Assembly (NCBI RefSeq): GCF_900112255.1
Contig: NZ_FOLE01000001.1
Coordinates: 186,001-250,000, forward strand
Length of the DNA: 64,000 nucleotides
Reading direction: 5' to 3'
DNA from: Flexibacter flexilis DSM 6793
GTDB taxonomy: Bacteria; Bacteroidota; Bacteroidia; Cytophagales; Flexibacteraceae
A program made the position numbers and the translations under genes. Positions 23,983 to 32,433 of this stretch are shown piece after piece. How positions within the stretch are numbered: the stretch's first letter is position 1; the number at the start of each line of letters is the position of its first letter. The notes under the pieces are model-generated. The model had not been told where the DNA came from, searched no databases, and was given only the letters and a program-made list of their open reading frames with translations.

Positions 23983-24658
23983 CTTTTTCTATGAGCTTAT
24001 AACCGATTCCATAAACCGCTTCTATTTCGATATTTGCGCCAGATAATTGCAATTTTTTTCGGATATTTTTGATTTGATAATAAATAAAATCAAAATTGTC
24101 TGCTTGGTCTATATTATCGCCCCAAACGTGTTCGGCTAAGGCTGTTTTGGTTACCAACCTGTTTTTATTAAGCAAAAAATAATTGAGCATATCAAATTCC
24201 TTTCGGTTGAGGGCTACACTTTCGTTATTGACCCAAAAAAGGCGTTCTTTCAAATCAAGTACCACATTAGCCAACTCAACGGTATGGCGGCCTTGCAGCG
24301 TCTTGCGGCGCAAAACGGCCTTCACCCTTGCGTTTAGTTCGGCGATATGAAACGGCTTGGTCAGGTAGTCATCCGCGCCCAATTCGAGGCCTTTGAGCTT
24401 GTCGTCGAGCGAATCTTTGGCCGAAATGATAATCACATTGTCGGATTTTCCCAGGTCTTTGAGTTGCTGGAGCAGCGTAAGGCCGTTGCCGTCGGGCAAC
24501 ATGATGTCCAACAAAATACAATCATAATCGTAAACGGCTATTTTTTCGCTGGCTATCAGACAATTACTGGCCGTTTCGATAACAAAATGCTCTTTGCTGA
24601 GCGAATCGGCCAGCGTTTCCAGTAACTTTTGTTCGTCCTCCACTATCAGAATTTTCAT
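23966..24658 (-). CDS. OmpR-family response regulator
   Basis: 230 residues from ATG 24658. Receiver domain (about 1-115) with the acidic pocket Glu7/Asp8, phospho-acceptor Asp51 (LLDIMLPDG) and Lys in TKPF. It is followed by a winged-helix DNA-binding domain (about 125-225, with LNRKEFDMLNYFLLN and the recognition region IKNIRKKL). It partners the kinase encoded with a 17-base overlap. A copy of the 11-bp-period direct repeat stands 24 bases before its own start, so autoregulation is likely. The start was set at MKILIVED, the normal family N-terminus. Confidence 0.96.
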   Translation of the reverse strand: MKILIVEDEQKLLETLADSLSKEHFVIETASNCLIASEKIAVYDYDCILLDIMLPDGNGLTLLQQLKDLGKSDNVIIISAKDSLDDKLKGLELGADDYLTKPFHIAELNARVKAVLRRKTLQGRHTVELANVVLDLKERLFWVNNESVALNRKEFDMLNYFLLNKNRLVTKTALAEHVWGDNIDQADNFDFIYYQIKNIRKKLQLSGANIEIEAVYGIGYKLIEKDETAQ

Positions 24659-24682
24659 AGGCGTAAAGATAATCATCGAATT

Positions 24683-24700
24683 TGGGAAAGATTTGGGAAT
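24683..24700. promoter_or_regulatory. Candidate response-regulator operator, copy 3
   Basis: Exact repeat of copy 1, TGGGAAAGATTTGGGAAT. It lies in the 156-base divergent region between the regulator gene (minus) and the patatin gene (plus), so it could control either or both. Confidence 0.65.
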
Positions 24701-24814
24701 GGTGTTTTTATGCTGATTATCTCGCCCTTACACTTTATCGCTCATTTGTATTTTTTGGGTATTTGGTTTAAAATTGCAACCATACATTTAGCTACTCAAA
24801 ACATTGATAAACAA

Positions 24815-27058
24815 ATGAAAACCAAATACTTGATTTCCGCTATTCTTATCTTTTTGGCTTTGCCAATACTGGCGCAAAAACGTCCTAAAATCGGGATTGC
24901 ACTAAGTGGCGGCGGGGCGAAAGGATTGGCACATATTGGCCTGCTCAAAGCCATCGACTCGGCAGGTATTCGGGTGGATTATGTGGCGGGAACGAGTATG
25001 GGCGCGATTGTGGGCGGAATGTATGCGGCAGGTTATAGCGGTGCCGAAATTGAAAAATACGTTCGGCAAGTGAATTGGAACAGAATTTTGACCAACAAAC
25101 CCGAATTTAGGCAACTGATTTTGCCCCAAAAACAAGAAAATGACAAGTTTCTGGACATTCCGCTGGTGAAAGGAAAATTATATTTCGGGAAAGGAATGTT
25201 AGAATCCAATGAGCTTTGGCTTACGCTCAGCCATTATTTTTTTCCTTACCTCACGCTCAGCGATTTTGATTCGTTGCCTCGCAAATTTCGATGTGTGGCC
25301 ACCAATCTGGACAATGGCAGTGCTGTTGTGCTCAAAAATGGCAGTTTGGTAAAAGCCATTCGGGCGAGTATGGCTATTCCCTCGGTTTTTACGCCTGTCA
25401 AAATCGGGGAACATACGCTAATAGATGGCGGCCTTTCTCGCAATTTCCCCGTGTCCGAAGTGCGCGAAATGGGAGCTAATATCGTGATTGGCAGCTCCGT
25501 AACCAGTCCGCAGCTGGCCAGCGATGCCATCGACAATCCGTTTCAGATGATTTCCCAAATTGCATTTTATGGCGACAAGCGCGACTACGAAATACAAGTT
25601 CGTGCCTCTGATATTTTTGTAGATTACCCGATTGGACATTATTCGGCTGCAAGTTTTGGGTCTTCGGACGAAATTATCCGCATGGGCATTCGGCGCGGCG
25701 AAGAAATGTATCCTGTTTTCAAACGCCTAAAAGATTCCCTCGACCGCAGTTACGGCGCAGACGATACCGTAAAAATTTGCGCAAGAAAACAAGATAAAAT
25801 ATTGGTTTCCAGCTTTACATCCGAAGGACTCGACCCCGTAGAAGCGGCGTATTTTATGAAACGTCTTAATTTTCAGGAAAACCAAGAATACACGCCCGAA
25901 TCACTGTCTGAGCATATCAGAACCGTATTTTCGACGGGGATTTTTCGGAAAATAAATTATGAACTAAGCAATAACCCCGACGGCAGTACGAACGTTTGTT
26001 TGGATTTTGAGCGCGAGCCGCCAACCATTATCAAAACAGGATTGAATTATAACACAGAAACAGGCATTGCGCTAAAAGTGGGACTCATGCGTTACGGATT
26101 GTTAGGGCCTTTTTCTGCTTCGTTTGCGGGCATTTCGTTGGGCGAAAACCCTCAAATGGCTTTGCGAAATGTTTATTTTTTCGACCGCGACCGCCGCTTG
26201 TACGTGGAGTCGTCCATTACGGGCGAACGAACCGAAATGTCTGTCTATAACAATAATTTGTCGAAAACAGGTTTGTACAATCAAAAGCACCTAAAAGCTG
26301 AAGTTAATTTATATAAAATTCTCAGCAGTAATTTGTTAGTGGGAATTGGGACGCGTTACGAATACCTCAAATATATTCCTATAATCCAAACACCACAAGA
26401 GGCAGAAGGCAAAATTAATTTTGTTAATTCCTACGCTGAACTCAAATACAACACGCTTGATGCAGCCTACAACCCGAATGCAGGAAGCATCGTGCAGGCG
26501 GAAGCTGGTGTAAATTTCAATCAAAACCCACAGTTTCGGTACAACGACGGCAACACGATTCTAACCGAAAAATCGCCTGCATTTAGTACCAAGCCTTATG
26601 TTACGTTTCGATACTATTCGGCGCATTATGTGCCCGTGTACAGCCACACGATTTTCCTAAAAGTCAATTCGGGGATTCATTTGGGGAATAAATTGCCGAT
26701 GCTTAATTACTTTGCGGTGGGCGGCAATAATTTTGTGGCACGAAATCAGGTTATTTTTTCAGGTTTTCGCCTCAATTCCTTGTCGAGTGCGAGTGTGGTA
26801 GCAGCACAAATGGGCTATAAATACAAAATCGCGCCGAGTTGGTTTGTATCAGCGGGAGCAAGTTGGCTTTGGCACGATTTTGTAAATAATAACCTCGACA
26901 TTCCCAGCCAAAAAAATGGAACAGCCATCGGCTTAGACCTCACGGTGGGATTTCGGTCGGTGATTGGGCCTATCGAAACGAGTTTCATCTACAACTCCAT
27001 CAACGACAGGATAATCGCCTCTTTTAATGTGGGTTATTCTTTTAATTTTTCAAAATAA
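24815..27058 (+). CDS. Patatin-like phospholipase with POTRA and outer-membrane barrel
   Basis: 747 residues from ATG 24815, signal peptide about 1-20 (ends ILAQ). Patatin domain about 25-320: oxyanion loop GGGAKG (32-37), nucleophile GTSMG (Ser61) and catalytic Asp204 in DGG, all intact. A POTRA-like segment follows (about 331-400, SFTSEGLDPVEAAYF), then a surface-antigen (Omp85-type) barrel to the end. The order resembles type Vd autotransporters such as PlpD/FplA, in which the barrel holds or exports the lipase. Substrates are probably phospholipids. It is divergent from the response-regulator gene across a shared operator copy. Confidence 0.93.
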   Translation: MKTKYLISAILIFLALPILAQKRPKIGIALSGGGAKGLAHIGLLKAIDSAGIRVDYVAGTSMGAIVGGMYAAGYSGAEIEKYVRQVNWNRILTNKPEFRQLILPQKQENDKFLDIPLVKGKLYFGKGMLESNELWLTLSHYFFPYLTLSDFDSLPRKFRCVATNLDNGSAVVLKNGSLVKAIRASMAIPSVFTPVKIGEHTLIDGGLSRNFPVSEVREMGANIVIGSSVTSPQLASDAIDNPFQMISQIAFYGDKRDYEIQVRASDIFVDYPIGHYSAASFGSSDEIIRMGIRRGEEMYPVFKRLKDSLDRSYGADDTVKICARKQDKILVSSFTSEGLDPVEAAYFMKRLNFQENQEYTPESLSEHIRTVFSTGIFRKINYELSNNPDGSTNVCLDFEREPPTIIKTGLNYNTETGIALKVGLMRYGLLGPFSASFAGISLGENPQMALRNVYFFDRDRRLYVESSITGERTEMSVYNNNLSKTGLYNQKHLKAEVNLYKILSSNLLVGIGTRYEYLKYIPIIQTPQEAEGKINFVNSYAELKYNTLDAAYNPNAGSIVQAEAGVNFNQNPQFRYNDGNTILTEKSPAFSTKPYVTFRYYSAHYVPVYSHTIFLKVNSGIHLGNKLPMLNYFAVGGNNFVARNQVIFSGFRLNSLSSASVVAAQMGYKYKIAPSWFVSAGASWLWHDFVNNNLDIPSQKNGTAIGLDLTVGFRSVIGPIETSFIYNSINDRIIASFNVGYSFNFSK

Positions 27059-27074
27059 AAGTCGCCGTTAATTA

Positions 27075-27680
27075 TCATTTATCCAGCTTTTTATTATTGC
27101 TCAGCTCCAAATATTTTACGGAAGCAATAGGCGAAATTTTAATAGATTTTTGGCCTTGAGTTAGATAAAAATAATACAAACTATTACTGGAAATCATCGA
27201 AATATTTTCACTTTCTCCAGAGTTAAATGTGATTTTATAATCAAAAGTTAGTGTATTATCTTTAATTTTATTGGCAATTTTATTTCCTCCACCAATACCA
27301 ATTCCCATAAAAAAAGCAAAAATAACAATGGCAATGTATTTTAATAAAGTATTGGCTATTTTACTGTTTATTTCTTCGGCTGTAATCGTGTTATTTTCCG
27401 CAATTCCTATCAATTTTCTTACCCAAACTTTATCATGTCGTTTTGTTACTTTATTGATTATCAAATAAATAATTAAAATAACGATTAATAATCCTACAAA
27501 AACAATTGGATGTGATGCCAAATCCGCAACAGGGCTGATGAGTATGTCCATCACGGACGAATATTTTAAAATATTAATGCCTAATTGATAAAAAAATATG
27601 CTTTCTTTAAAAAGCCCCATTACGACCAAATACAAATAACCAAAAGGCAAATATTTTTGTAATTCTTCAGACATTTTCAT
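27075..27680 (-). CDS. Uncharacterised membrane protein
   Basis: 201 residues from ATG 27680 (an ATG two codons later is also possible; the ATG at 27692 lies close to the upstream terminator). It has three or four hydrophobic segments: about 12-32, about 55-78 (PIVFVGLLIVILIIYLII) and about 112-135 (YIAIVIFAFFMGIGIGGG). A soluble tail with YKITFNSGESENISMISS follows. No domain is recognised. The gene is AT-rich and tail-to-tail with the patatin gene, 16 bases apart. Function unknown. Confidence 0.6.
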   Translation of the reverse strand: MKMSEELQKYLPFGYLYLVVMGLFKESIFFYQLGINILKYSSVMDILISPVADLASHPIVFVGLLIVILIIYLIINKVTKRHDKVWVRKLIGIAENNTITAEEINSKIANTLLKYIAIVIFAFFMGIGIGGGNKIANKIKDNTLTFDYKITFNSGESENISMISSNSLYYFYLTQGQKSIKISPIASVKYLELSNNKKLDK

Positions 27681-27698
27681 ACAAAAAAGCATTAAAAC

Positions 27699-27735
27699 AA
27701 ATGCACCTACACAAAATTGATGCGCAGGTGCATTT
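27699..27735 (-). terminator. Terminator after dusB
   Basis: Perfect 10-bp arms AAATGCACCT and AGGTGCATTT. On the minus strand the hairpin is followed by the U-rich TTTGTTTTAATG, matching the 3' end of dusB. Confidence 0.75.
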
Positions 27736-27763
27736 TTATCAATAATTTATTTTTTAAAAATGA

Positions 27764-28768
27764 TTAGGCAGGCCATTGTACATCCGCAAAAGTATCGGCG
27801 ATTTCGTCGAGTGTCGCCAAGATTTCGGCGGCATTTTCGGACTGCACAAGGCGCGTGCGATACGGCTTAAAATCAGGTACATTTTTAAAATAATTGCTGT
27901 AATGACGGCGCATTTCCAAAATGCCCAACACATCGCCTTTCCATTCCACCGAACGCGTCAGATGTTTGCGGCACACGGCCACACGAGCGGCCATATCTGG
28001 CGCGGGCAAATGCTCCCCTGTTGCAAAAAAATGTTTGATTTCGTTAAAAATCCAAGGATAGCCAATCGCCGCGCGGCCAATCATGATGCCGTCCACGCCG
28101 TAGCGGTTGCGATATTCCAACGCCTTTTCAGGAGAATCTATGTCACCATTCCCAAAAATCGGCATATTGATCGAAGGCATTTCTTTTACTTTAGCAATCA
28201 ATTCCCAGTTAGCCGAACCCTTGTACATTTGGGCGCGCGTGCGCCCATGAATCGTAAGAGCCTGCACACCAACATCTTGCAAACGTTGTGCTGCTTCCAT
28301 AATATTAATAGTGCTATCGTCCCAACCCAAACGCGTTTTGACGGTTACGGGTTTTTTGCAAATCTTCACGATTTCTTCCGTGATTTTCTGCATTTTCTCC
28401 AAGTCTTTGAGCAAGCCCGCGCCTGCGCCTTTGCAAGCCACATTTTTCACGGGACAACCGTAATTGATGTCCACCAATTCGGGGCCTGCCTCGTCGGCGA
28501 TGCGAGCCGCCTCGCGCATTACATCCACTTTATCCCCAAAAATCTGAATCCCGATGGGGCGTTCGTACGGAAAAATATCGAGTTTCTGGAGACTTTTAGC
28601 CGCATCGCGGATAAGCCCTTCGGCAGAAATAAACTCCGTGTACATCAAGTCTGCGCCATTGTCTTTGCACACCGCACGAAACGGCGGATCGCTTACATCT
28701 TCCATCGGGGCGAGCAACAACGGGAACTCCCCTAATTCTATATTGCCAATTTTTACCATGTTCTTCAT
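27764..28768 (-). CDS. dusB: tRNA-dihydrouridine synthase (DusB type)
   Basis: 334 residues from ATG 28768. A flavin enzyme that reduces uridine to dihydrouridine in the tRNA D-loop. Signatures: LLAPMEDVSDPPFR (FMN-binding start), INYGCPVKNVACKGAGAGLL with the catalytic Cys, VKTRLGW, IHGRTRAQMYKGSANW, and GNGDIDSPEKAL followed by GIMIGRAAIGYPW. A helical C-terminal RNA-binding domain follows from about residue 245. Length and motifs fit DusB. A TTG five codons earlier is less likely. It is monocistronic between a terminator and a 100-base gap. Confidence 0.93.
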   Translation of the reverse strand: MKNMVKIGNIELGEFPLLLAPMEDVSDPPFRAVCKDNGADLMYTEFISAEGLIRDAAKSLQKLDIFPYERPIGIQIFGDKVDVMREAARIADEAGPELVDINYGCPVKNVACKGAGAGLLKDLEKMQKITEEIVKICKKPVTVKTRLGWDDSTINIMEAAQRLQDVGVQALTIHGRTRAQMYKGSANWELIAKVKEMPSINMPIFGNGDIDSPEKALEYRNRYGVDGIMIGRAAIGYPWIFNEIKHFFATGEHLPAPDMAARVAVCRKHLTRSVEWKGDVLGILEMRRHYSNYFKNVPDFKPYRTRLVQSENAAEILATLDEIADTFADVQWPA

Positions 28769-28832
28769 TGCAGATTTGCGCAAAATTACACAAAATCCGC
28801 GTTTTCTATGTCAGTATTTCGCCATCAACAAC

Positions 28833-28860
28833 AAAGCCGCTCCCAAAATGGTGCGGCTTT
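28833..28860 (-). terminator. Terminator of the sigma/anti-sigma/barrel operon
   Basis: Arms AAAGCCGC and GCGGCTTT with a 12-base loop, 32 bases after the stop at 28893. The U tract on the minus strand is short. Confidence 0.6.
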
Positions 28861-28892
28861 GCAGAATTTAACTAAAGTGTATATGCAGTGAA

Positions 28893-29888
28893 TTAGAAAG
28901 TAATTCCGAAACTAATAGGGTTCAGCTTGTCGGCTTTGCCGCTTTCAAACAAATTGTTGAGGTGGTAGTTTACGAAAAAGTCCACTTCTTTAATGCCCAC
29001 CGTAGCACGCAAACCGTATTGCCAGTTGTTCAAATAAAAGTTGCTGTGGTCGCGGTCACGTTTTGTGTCACCTTCAAAGGAATATTTAATTTTGCTGTAG
29101 CTGTCCAAGCGATAGCCCACAAAACCACCTGCCCCAACTCTGAAATTCTTTTTCTTAATCTCGAAAGTTACAGGAACATTCAGGAAGCAAGTAGTTAGTT
29201 TACTTTTCTTGAAATTAATTGGATTGTTATCGGCATCTAATTTTTGGACAAAATCCACACTGCCGCTTCCTTTTTTGATCACATAATCATCTTGAAACAT
29301 ATAATTATTCCAAGCAACTTCCATTCCATAATTCAAACGAAGTGGGCTTTCTTTTCCGCCAATACGCGTACGATAACCCCAACGCAATGAGATATAGCGC
29401 GAACCTAACGGATTAAGATCATAACGTTTGTCGCTGGTTTTTTGGCTAAAAGTATTAAAACCTAAGTCAATATCAAACGTACTGCGCGTGCGACTTCTAT
29501 GCGATTTCACATGAATAGTTGTATCCTTATTTACATCTCTTACGTTCACAGATATATTACCGTTATAGGATTTAATGTGAATGCGGGACACCTTTTCTTG
29601 TCCAAGCATAATCGTAAAGCTTGTGTCTTTCAAGGCTTTAGAGCCGTCTGTTTTTTGCTCATAAAGATTTTGGTTTTGATTCAGGGTAGAATCTACACGA
29701 CGAACCAACGCGTTAAGGTCGTATTTGGTCAGGCTGGAGATATTGCCAGACTTGTCAGTTACCAACAACATTTTGTCTTTGTCGTTCACTTTCACGACGA
29801 TCGTATCGCCAGTAGGTCGGGCATTAGAAGCCACAGCAGCCGAAAGGCTCAATACAGATAAAAGGGCGGAAGCAAATAGATTTTTCAT
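28893..29888 (-). CDS. Outer-membrane beta-barrel protein in ECF operon
   Basis: 331 residues, signal peptide about 1-20 (ends AVAS). The N-terminal half (25-130) is a soluble beta region with KVNDKDKMLLVTDKSG and SYNGNISVNVRDVN. The C-terminal half is a barrel-like domain with amphipathic strands (FRVGAGGFVGYRLD, YGLRATVGIKEVDFFVNYHL), ending in ISFGITF with the terminal Phe typical of outer-membrane barrels (PorT-like fold). It is third in the ECF sigma / anti-sigma operon, so it is either the sensed envelope component or the target of that system (inference). Confidence 0.75.
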   Translation of the reverse strand: MKNLFASALLSVLSLSAAVASNARPTGDTIVVKVNDKDKMLLVTDKSGNISSLTKYDLNALVRRVDSTLNQNQNLYEQKTDGSKALKDTSFTIMLGQEKVSRIHIKSYNGNISVNVRDVNKDTTIHVKSHRSRTRSTFDIDLGFNTFSQKTSDKRYDLNPLGSRYISLRWGYRTRIGGKESPLRLNYGMEVAWNNYMFQDDYVIKKGSGSVDFVQKLDADNNPINFKKSKLTTCFLNVPVTFEIKKKNFRVGAGGFVGYRLDSYSKIKYSFEGDTKRDRDHSNFYLNNWQYGLRATVGIKEVDFFVNYHLNNLFESGKADKLNPISFGITF

Positions 29889-29953
29889 TTTGATTGATGT
29901 TTTAATTTTTTTGAGATTTTATACAAAAGCCTGTCGGCCAATATTTTTTATAA

Positions 29954-30712
29954 TTATTTCTGGATAAGAGCTACCAAACGTTGGCGTTGTTCGTCTATTT
30001 TTTCGCCTAAAGCCTCTTGCTCCTCCCCTAATTTGATACCTCGTACTTTTTGCCACAAGCGTCCCAAACGTGTTTGAGGTTTTTCGGCAGAAGCAATTTG
30101 TACTTTTTCTGGCCGAAGCTCTACCACAATCTCCCCGTCTGTGGGTAGTGGTGCTACTTGAGGCGTTTTTAATTCAGCTACCAAATTCTCTGTTTTTGAA
30201 TTTGTTGCTACCGAATCCCAGTTGTTGGCTGTATCAGGTGAGGCCACCGCCAACATTTTTTCAGTTGGGTTTTGAATTGGCTGCGGAGGGCTGTTTTTTG
30301 TATTTTTTCTTTCGGCCAAATGCTCTGGCACTTGCGGAACTAATTGCTGTTTCAGGCGCATCGGCTGTACTTTGGCTGGCTTGCGTGGCGTTGGTGTAGT
30401 TTCGTTTTCTTTCACCGATTCAATCGCATTTCCTTGATTTTCAGGCAAATTCACGACCACCGTATCTTTTGCTATCGACGAAAGCGCGGCCATGTTGGCA
30501 TTACCTACCTCATTTTGTTGGGAAGCAAACCACCAAATCCCGATGGCTAACGTCCCGACGGCGGCGGCAGAAGAAGCAGTGCGCCACCAAATCGCAGCTT
30601 TACGCTTGTCATTTTCGGCCAAATGATCTTCGAGCCTGTCCCAGAGTGCGGAAGGCGGCACGGCCTCATGCGATTGGAGTTTGTCTTTGAAAATTTTATC
30701 TATCTCTTTCAT
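29954..30712 (-). CDS. Anti-sigma-factor-like membrane protein
   Basis: 252 residues from ATG 30712. A cytoplasmic N-terminal segment (1-40, FKDKLQSHEAVPPSALWDRLEDHL) has the length and helix pattern of a small sigma-binding domain in Bacteroidota anti-sigma factors. One TM helix (about 46-63, SSAAAVGTLAIGIWWFA) is followed by a long Pro/Thr/Glu-rich periplasmic region (about 70-215) and an amphipathic C-terminal helix. It lies 20 bases after the ECF sigma gene and before the barrel gene, which is the strongest reason for the assignment. The upstream TTG start is rejected. The sensing mechanism is unknown. Confidence 0.7.
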   Translation of the reverse strand: MKEIDKIFKDKLQSHEAVPPSALWDRLEDHLAENDKRKAAIWWRTASSAAAVGTLAIGIWWFASQQNEVGNANMAALSSIAKDTVVVNLPENQGNAIESVKENETTPTPRKPAKVQPMRLKQQLVPQVPEHLAERKNTKNSPPQPIQNPTEKMLAVASPDTANNWDSVATNSKTENLVAELKTPQVAPLPTDGEIVVELRPEKVQIASAEKPQTRLGRLWQKVRGIKLGEEQEALGEKIDEQRQRLVALIQK

Positions 30713-30732
30713 AATCAAAAGATTATTGGTTT

Positions 30733-31314
30733 TTATCGTGTTTTGTAATTTTGTTCGAGCATTGTTAATTTTTGTTGTAACAAAACTCTTGCGCGACTCA
30801 ATTGCGATTTGGAGGTACTCTCCGTAATGCCGAGCATTTCGGCAATTTCTTTGTGGCTGTAGCCTTCCACCGCATAAAGGTTAAAAACCGTTCGAAACCC
30901 CGTAGGCAAATCTTGTACGAGTGCCAGCAACTCTTCGGCCTGAAAAGCCTCGTTTGGTGTGGCGTGTTCGGTGAGCGTTTCGGCCTCTAACTCACCCGTT
31001 TGCAGTTGCATATTTTTATGTTTCCGCAAATAACCTAAGGCTTCGTTTACCATGATGCGCCGAATCCAACCTTCAAAACTGCCTTTCGATTCGTAGCGGC
31101 TGATATGCTCAAACACTCTCATAAAACCTGTCATCAGCAAATCTTCGGCTTCAAAATTAGTATTGACGTAGCGCAAGCAAACGGCATACATTCGGCGCGA
31201 ATATCGCTCATACACAATCCTTTGCGCCACGCGGTCGGCTTTTTGGCAACCCAGCACCAAGTCTTCGTCGGTCCATTCTTTGGGTTTGCGTGATATGCTA
31301 AAGGATAGTTTCAT
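30733..31314 (-). CDS. ECF-type RNA polymerase sigma factor
   Basis: 193 residues. Sigma region 2 (about 20-95): AQRIVYERYSRRMYAVCLRYV, DLLMTGFMRVFEHI and FEGWIRRIMVNEAL. Sigma region 4 (about 125-180): FNLYAVEGYSHKEIAEML followed by SKSQLSRARVLLQQKL, a clear helix-turn-helix. It is first in the minus-strand operon with anti-sigma and barrel genes, so it probably answers to an outer-membrane or periplasmic signal. Many ECF factors activate their own operon. I could not define such a promoter upstream of 31314. Confidence 0.94.
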   Translation of the reverse strand: MKLSFSISRKPKEWTDEDLVLGCQKADRVAQRIVYERYSRRMYAVCLRYVNTNFEAEDLLMTGFMRVFEHISRYESKGSFEGWIRRIMVNEALGYLRKHKNMQLQTGELEAETLTEHATPNEAFQAEELLALVQDLPTGFRTVFNLYAVEGYSHKEIAEMLGITESTSKSQLSRARVLLQQKLTMLEQNYKTR

Positions 31315-31455
31315 GTGTAAAGGGTGTTTCTATAATTGCTTTGTTTTGCGTTTCTGTCTGTAAGATGCCAAAAGCGGGGGGCAAGGTTGCATGGGCTACT
31401 AAAAAAAATTAAGATTTTTTTGAAAACAAAACCAACTAATTGATTTACAGTGTTT

Positions 31456-31463
31456 TATTTTTG
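31456..31463 (+). promoter_or_regulatory. Possible -7 element for the 31575 gene
   Basis: TATTTTTG fits TAnnTTTG, but lies in an AT-rich stretch 111 bases before the ATG and lacks a -33 TTTG at normal spacing, so it may be chance. Confidence 0.3.
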
Positions 31464-31574
31464 CGAAATATTTAAAAAAATAAATTTCATTGGCTTTCAA
31501 ATCATAGCACTTGAGTATGGCGTGTTTTTTGCGGAGGCTTTGTCTTTACATTTTCATTTAAAAACAATCTTTCC

Positions 31575-32240
31575 ATGAAAAAAACATTATGTGCGCTGGG
31601 GCTGCTATTGGCAAGCTCTTGCTTAGCTACTGCCCAAACCGAAAAAGGAACAAAAGCCATCGGCGGCGGTTTCAATATTTCTACGAATAATTTTAAAGAC
31701 AATAACAACTCCAACAGAAAATCAAAAGGCTTTGACTTGTCTATTTTACCTACTGCCGAATATTTTATAGCCAATAATTTATCCATTAAAGCACAATTAG
31801 GCGTTGGGTATAGCAAATACACGAACGAATACATGTCTTATTCGGCATATTCCACCAAAAACAAATCGAATAATTTATCTGCTGGGGCTTATGTCCGAAA
31901 ATATATTCCTGTTATAGACAAAAAATTATTTGTCTTTGTGGATGCTGGTTTGAATTATGGGTACACCAAAAAGAATACCCAATACAATGACTCATATTTT
32001 GGCTCATACGAAACCGATGTAAAAATAAATCAGTATTCGGTGGGTGCATATTCGGGCATAGCCTATTTCATCTCTCCTAAATTCGGAATAGAAAGTTCTT
32101 TGCTGAAATTAGAATACTCACATAGCAATGATAAAACCACCAATACCAATACTCCCACGCCCGAAAATACTACTACCAGTACTTTGGGTTTAGGCTTGGT
32201 TTCGGGGCTGAACTTAACGCTCAAATACTACTTTAAGTAA
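31575..32240 (+). CDS. Outer-membrane beta-barrel protein
   Basis: 221 residues, signal peptide about 1-21 (MKKTLCALGLLLASSCLATAQ). The mature protein is a small eight-strand-type barrel of the OmpW/OprF-like group in Bacteroidota. It shows strands such as LSIKAQLGVGYSKY, LSAGAYVRKYIPV, LFVFVDAGLNYGYTK, YSVGAYSGIAYFISPKFGIE and a terminal LNLTLKYYFK. Ser/Asn/Lys-rich external loops separate them. It is divergent from the ECF sigma operon and is followed by a strong terminator. Specific role unknown. Confidence 0.82.
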   Translation: MKKTLCALGLLLASSCLATAQTEKGTKAIGGGFNISTNNFKDNNNSNRKSKGFDLSILPTAEYFIANNLSIKAQLGVGYSKYTNEYMSYSAYSTKNKSNNLSAGAYVRKYIPVIDKKLFVFVDAGLNYGYTKKNTQYNDSYFGSYETDVKINQYSVGAYSGIAYFISPKFGIESSLLKLEYSHSNDKTTNTNTPTPENTTTSTLGLGLVSGLNLTLKYYFK

Positions 32241-32252
32241 GATATTTTTTCC

Positions 32253-32292
32253 AAAAAGGCTGATAGACGACAAGGAATCTATCAGCCTTTTT
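32253..32292 (+). terminator. Terminator after the barrel gene
   Basis: Perfect 15-bp arms from AAAAAGGCTGATAGA to TCTATCAGCCTTTTT, loop 10. Confidence 0.9.
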
Positions 32293-32433
32293 AGGCTACT
32301 ATACAAAAGTATAGCAATTGATTGTAAGCATTTTAAATCAAAAATTCTTTTGAGAAGAGAATAATAAAGAACCTTCGCAGATGCGACTTTGTTAGGGAAA
32401 TCAAACGATTATAACAATAACCTCAACAGACGT

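Noticed and set aside
27776-28735. A 319-codon open frame on the plus strand
   Set aside because: It lies exactly antisense to dusB, has no family feature or signal, and its composition follows the dusB codon pattern.
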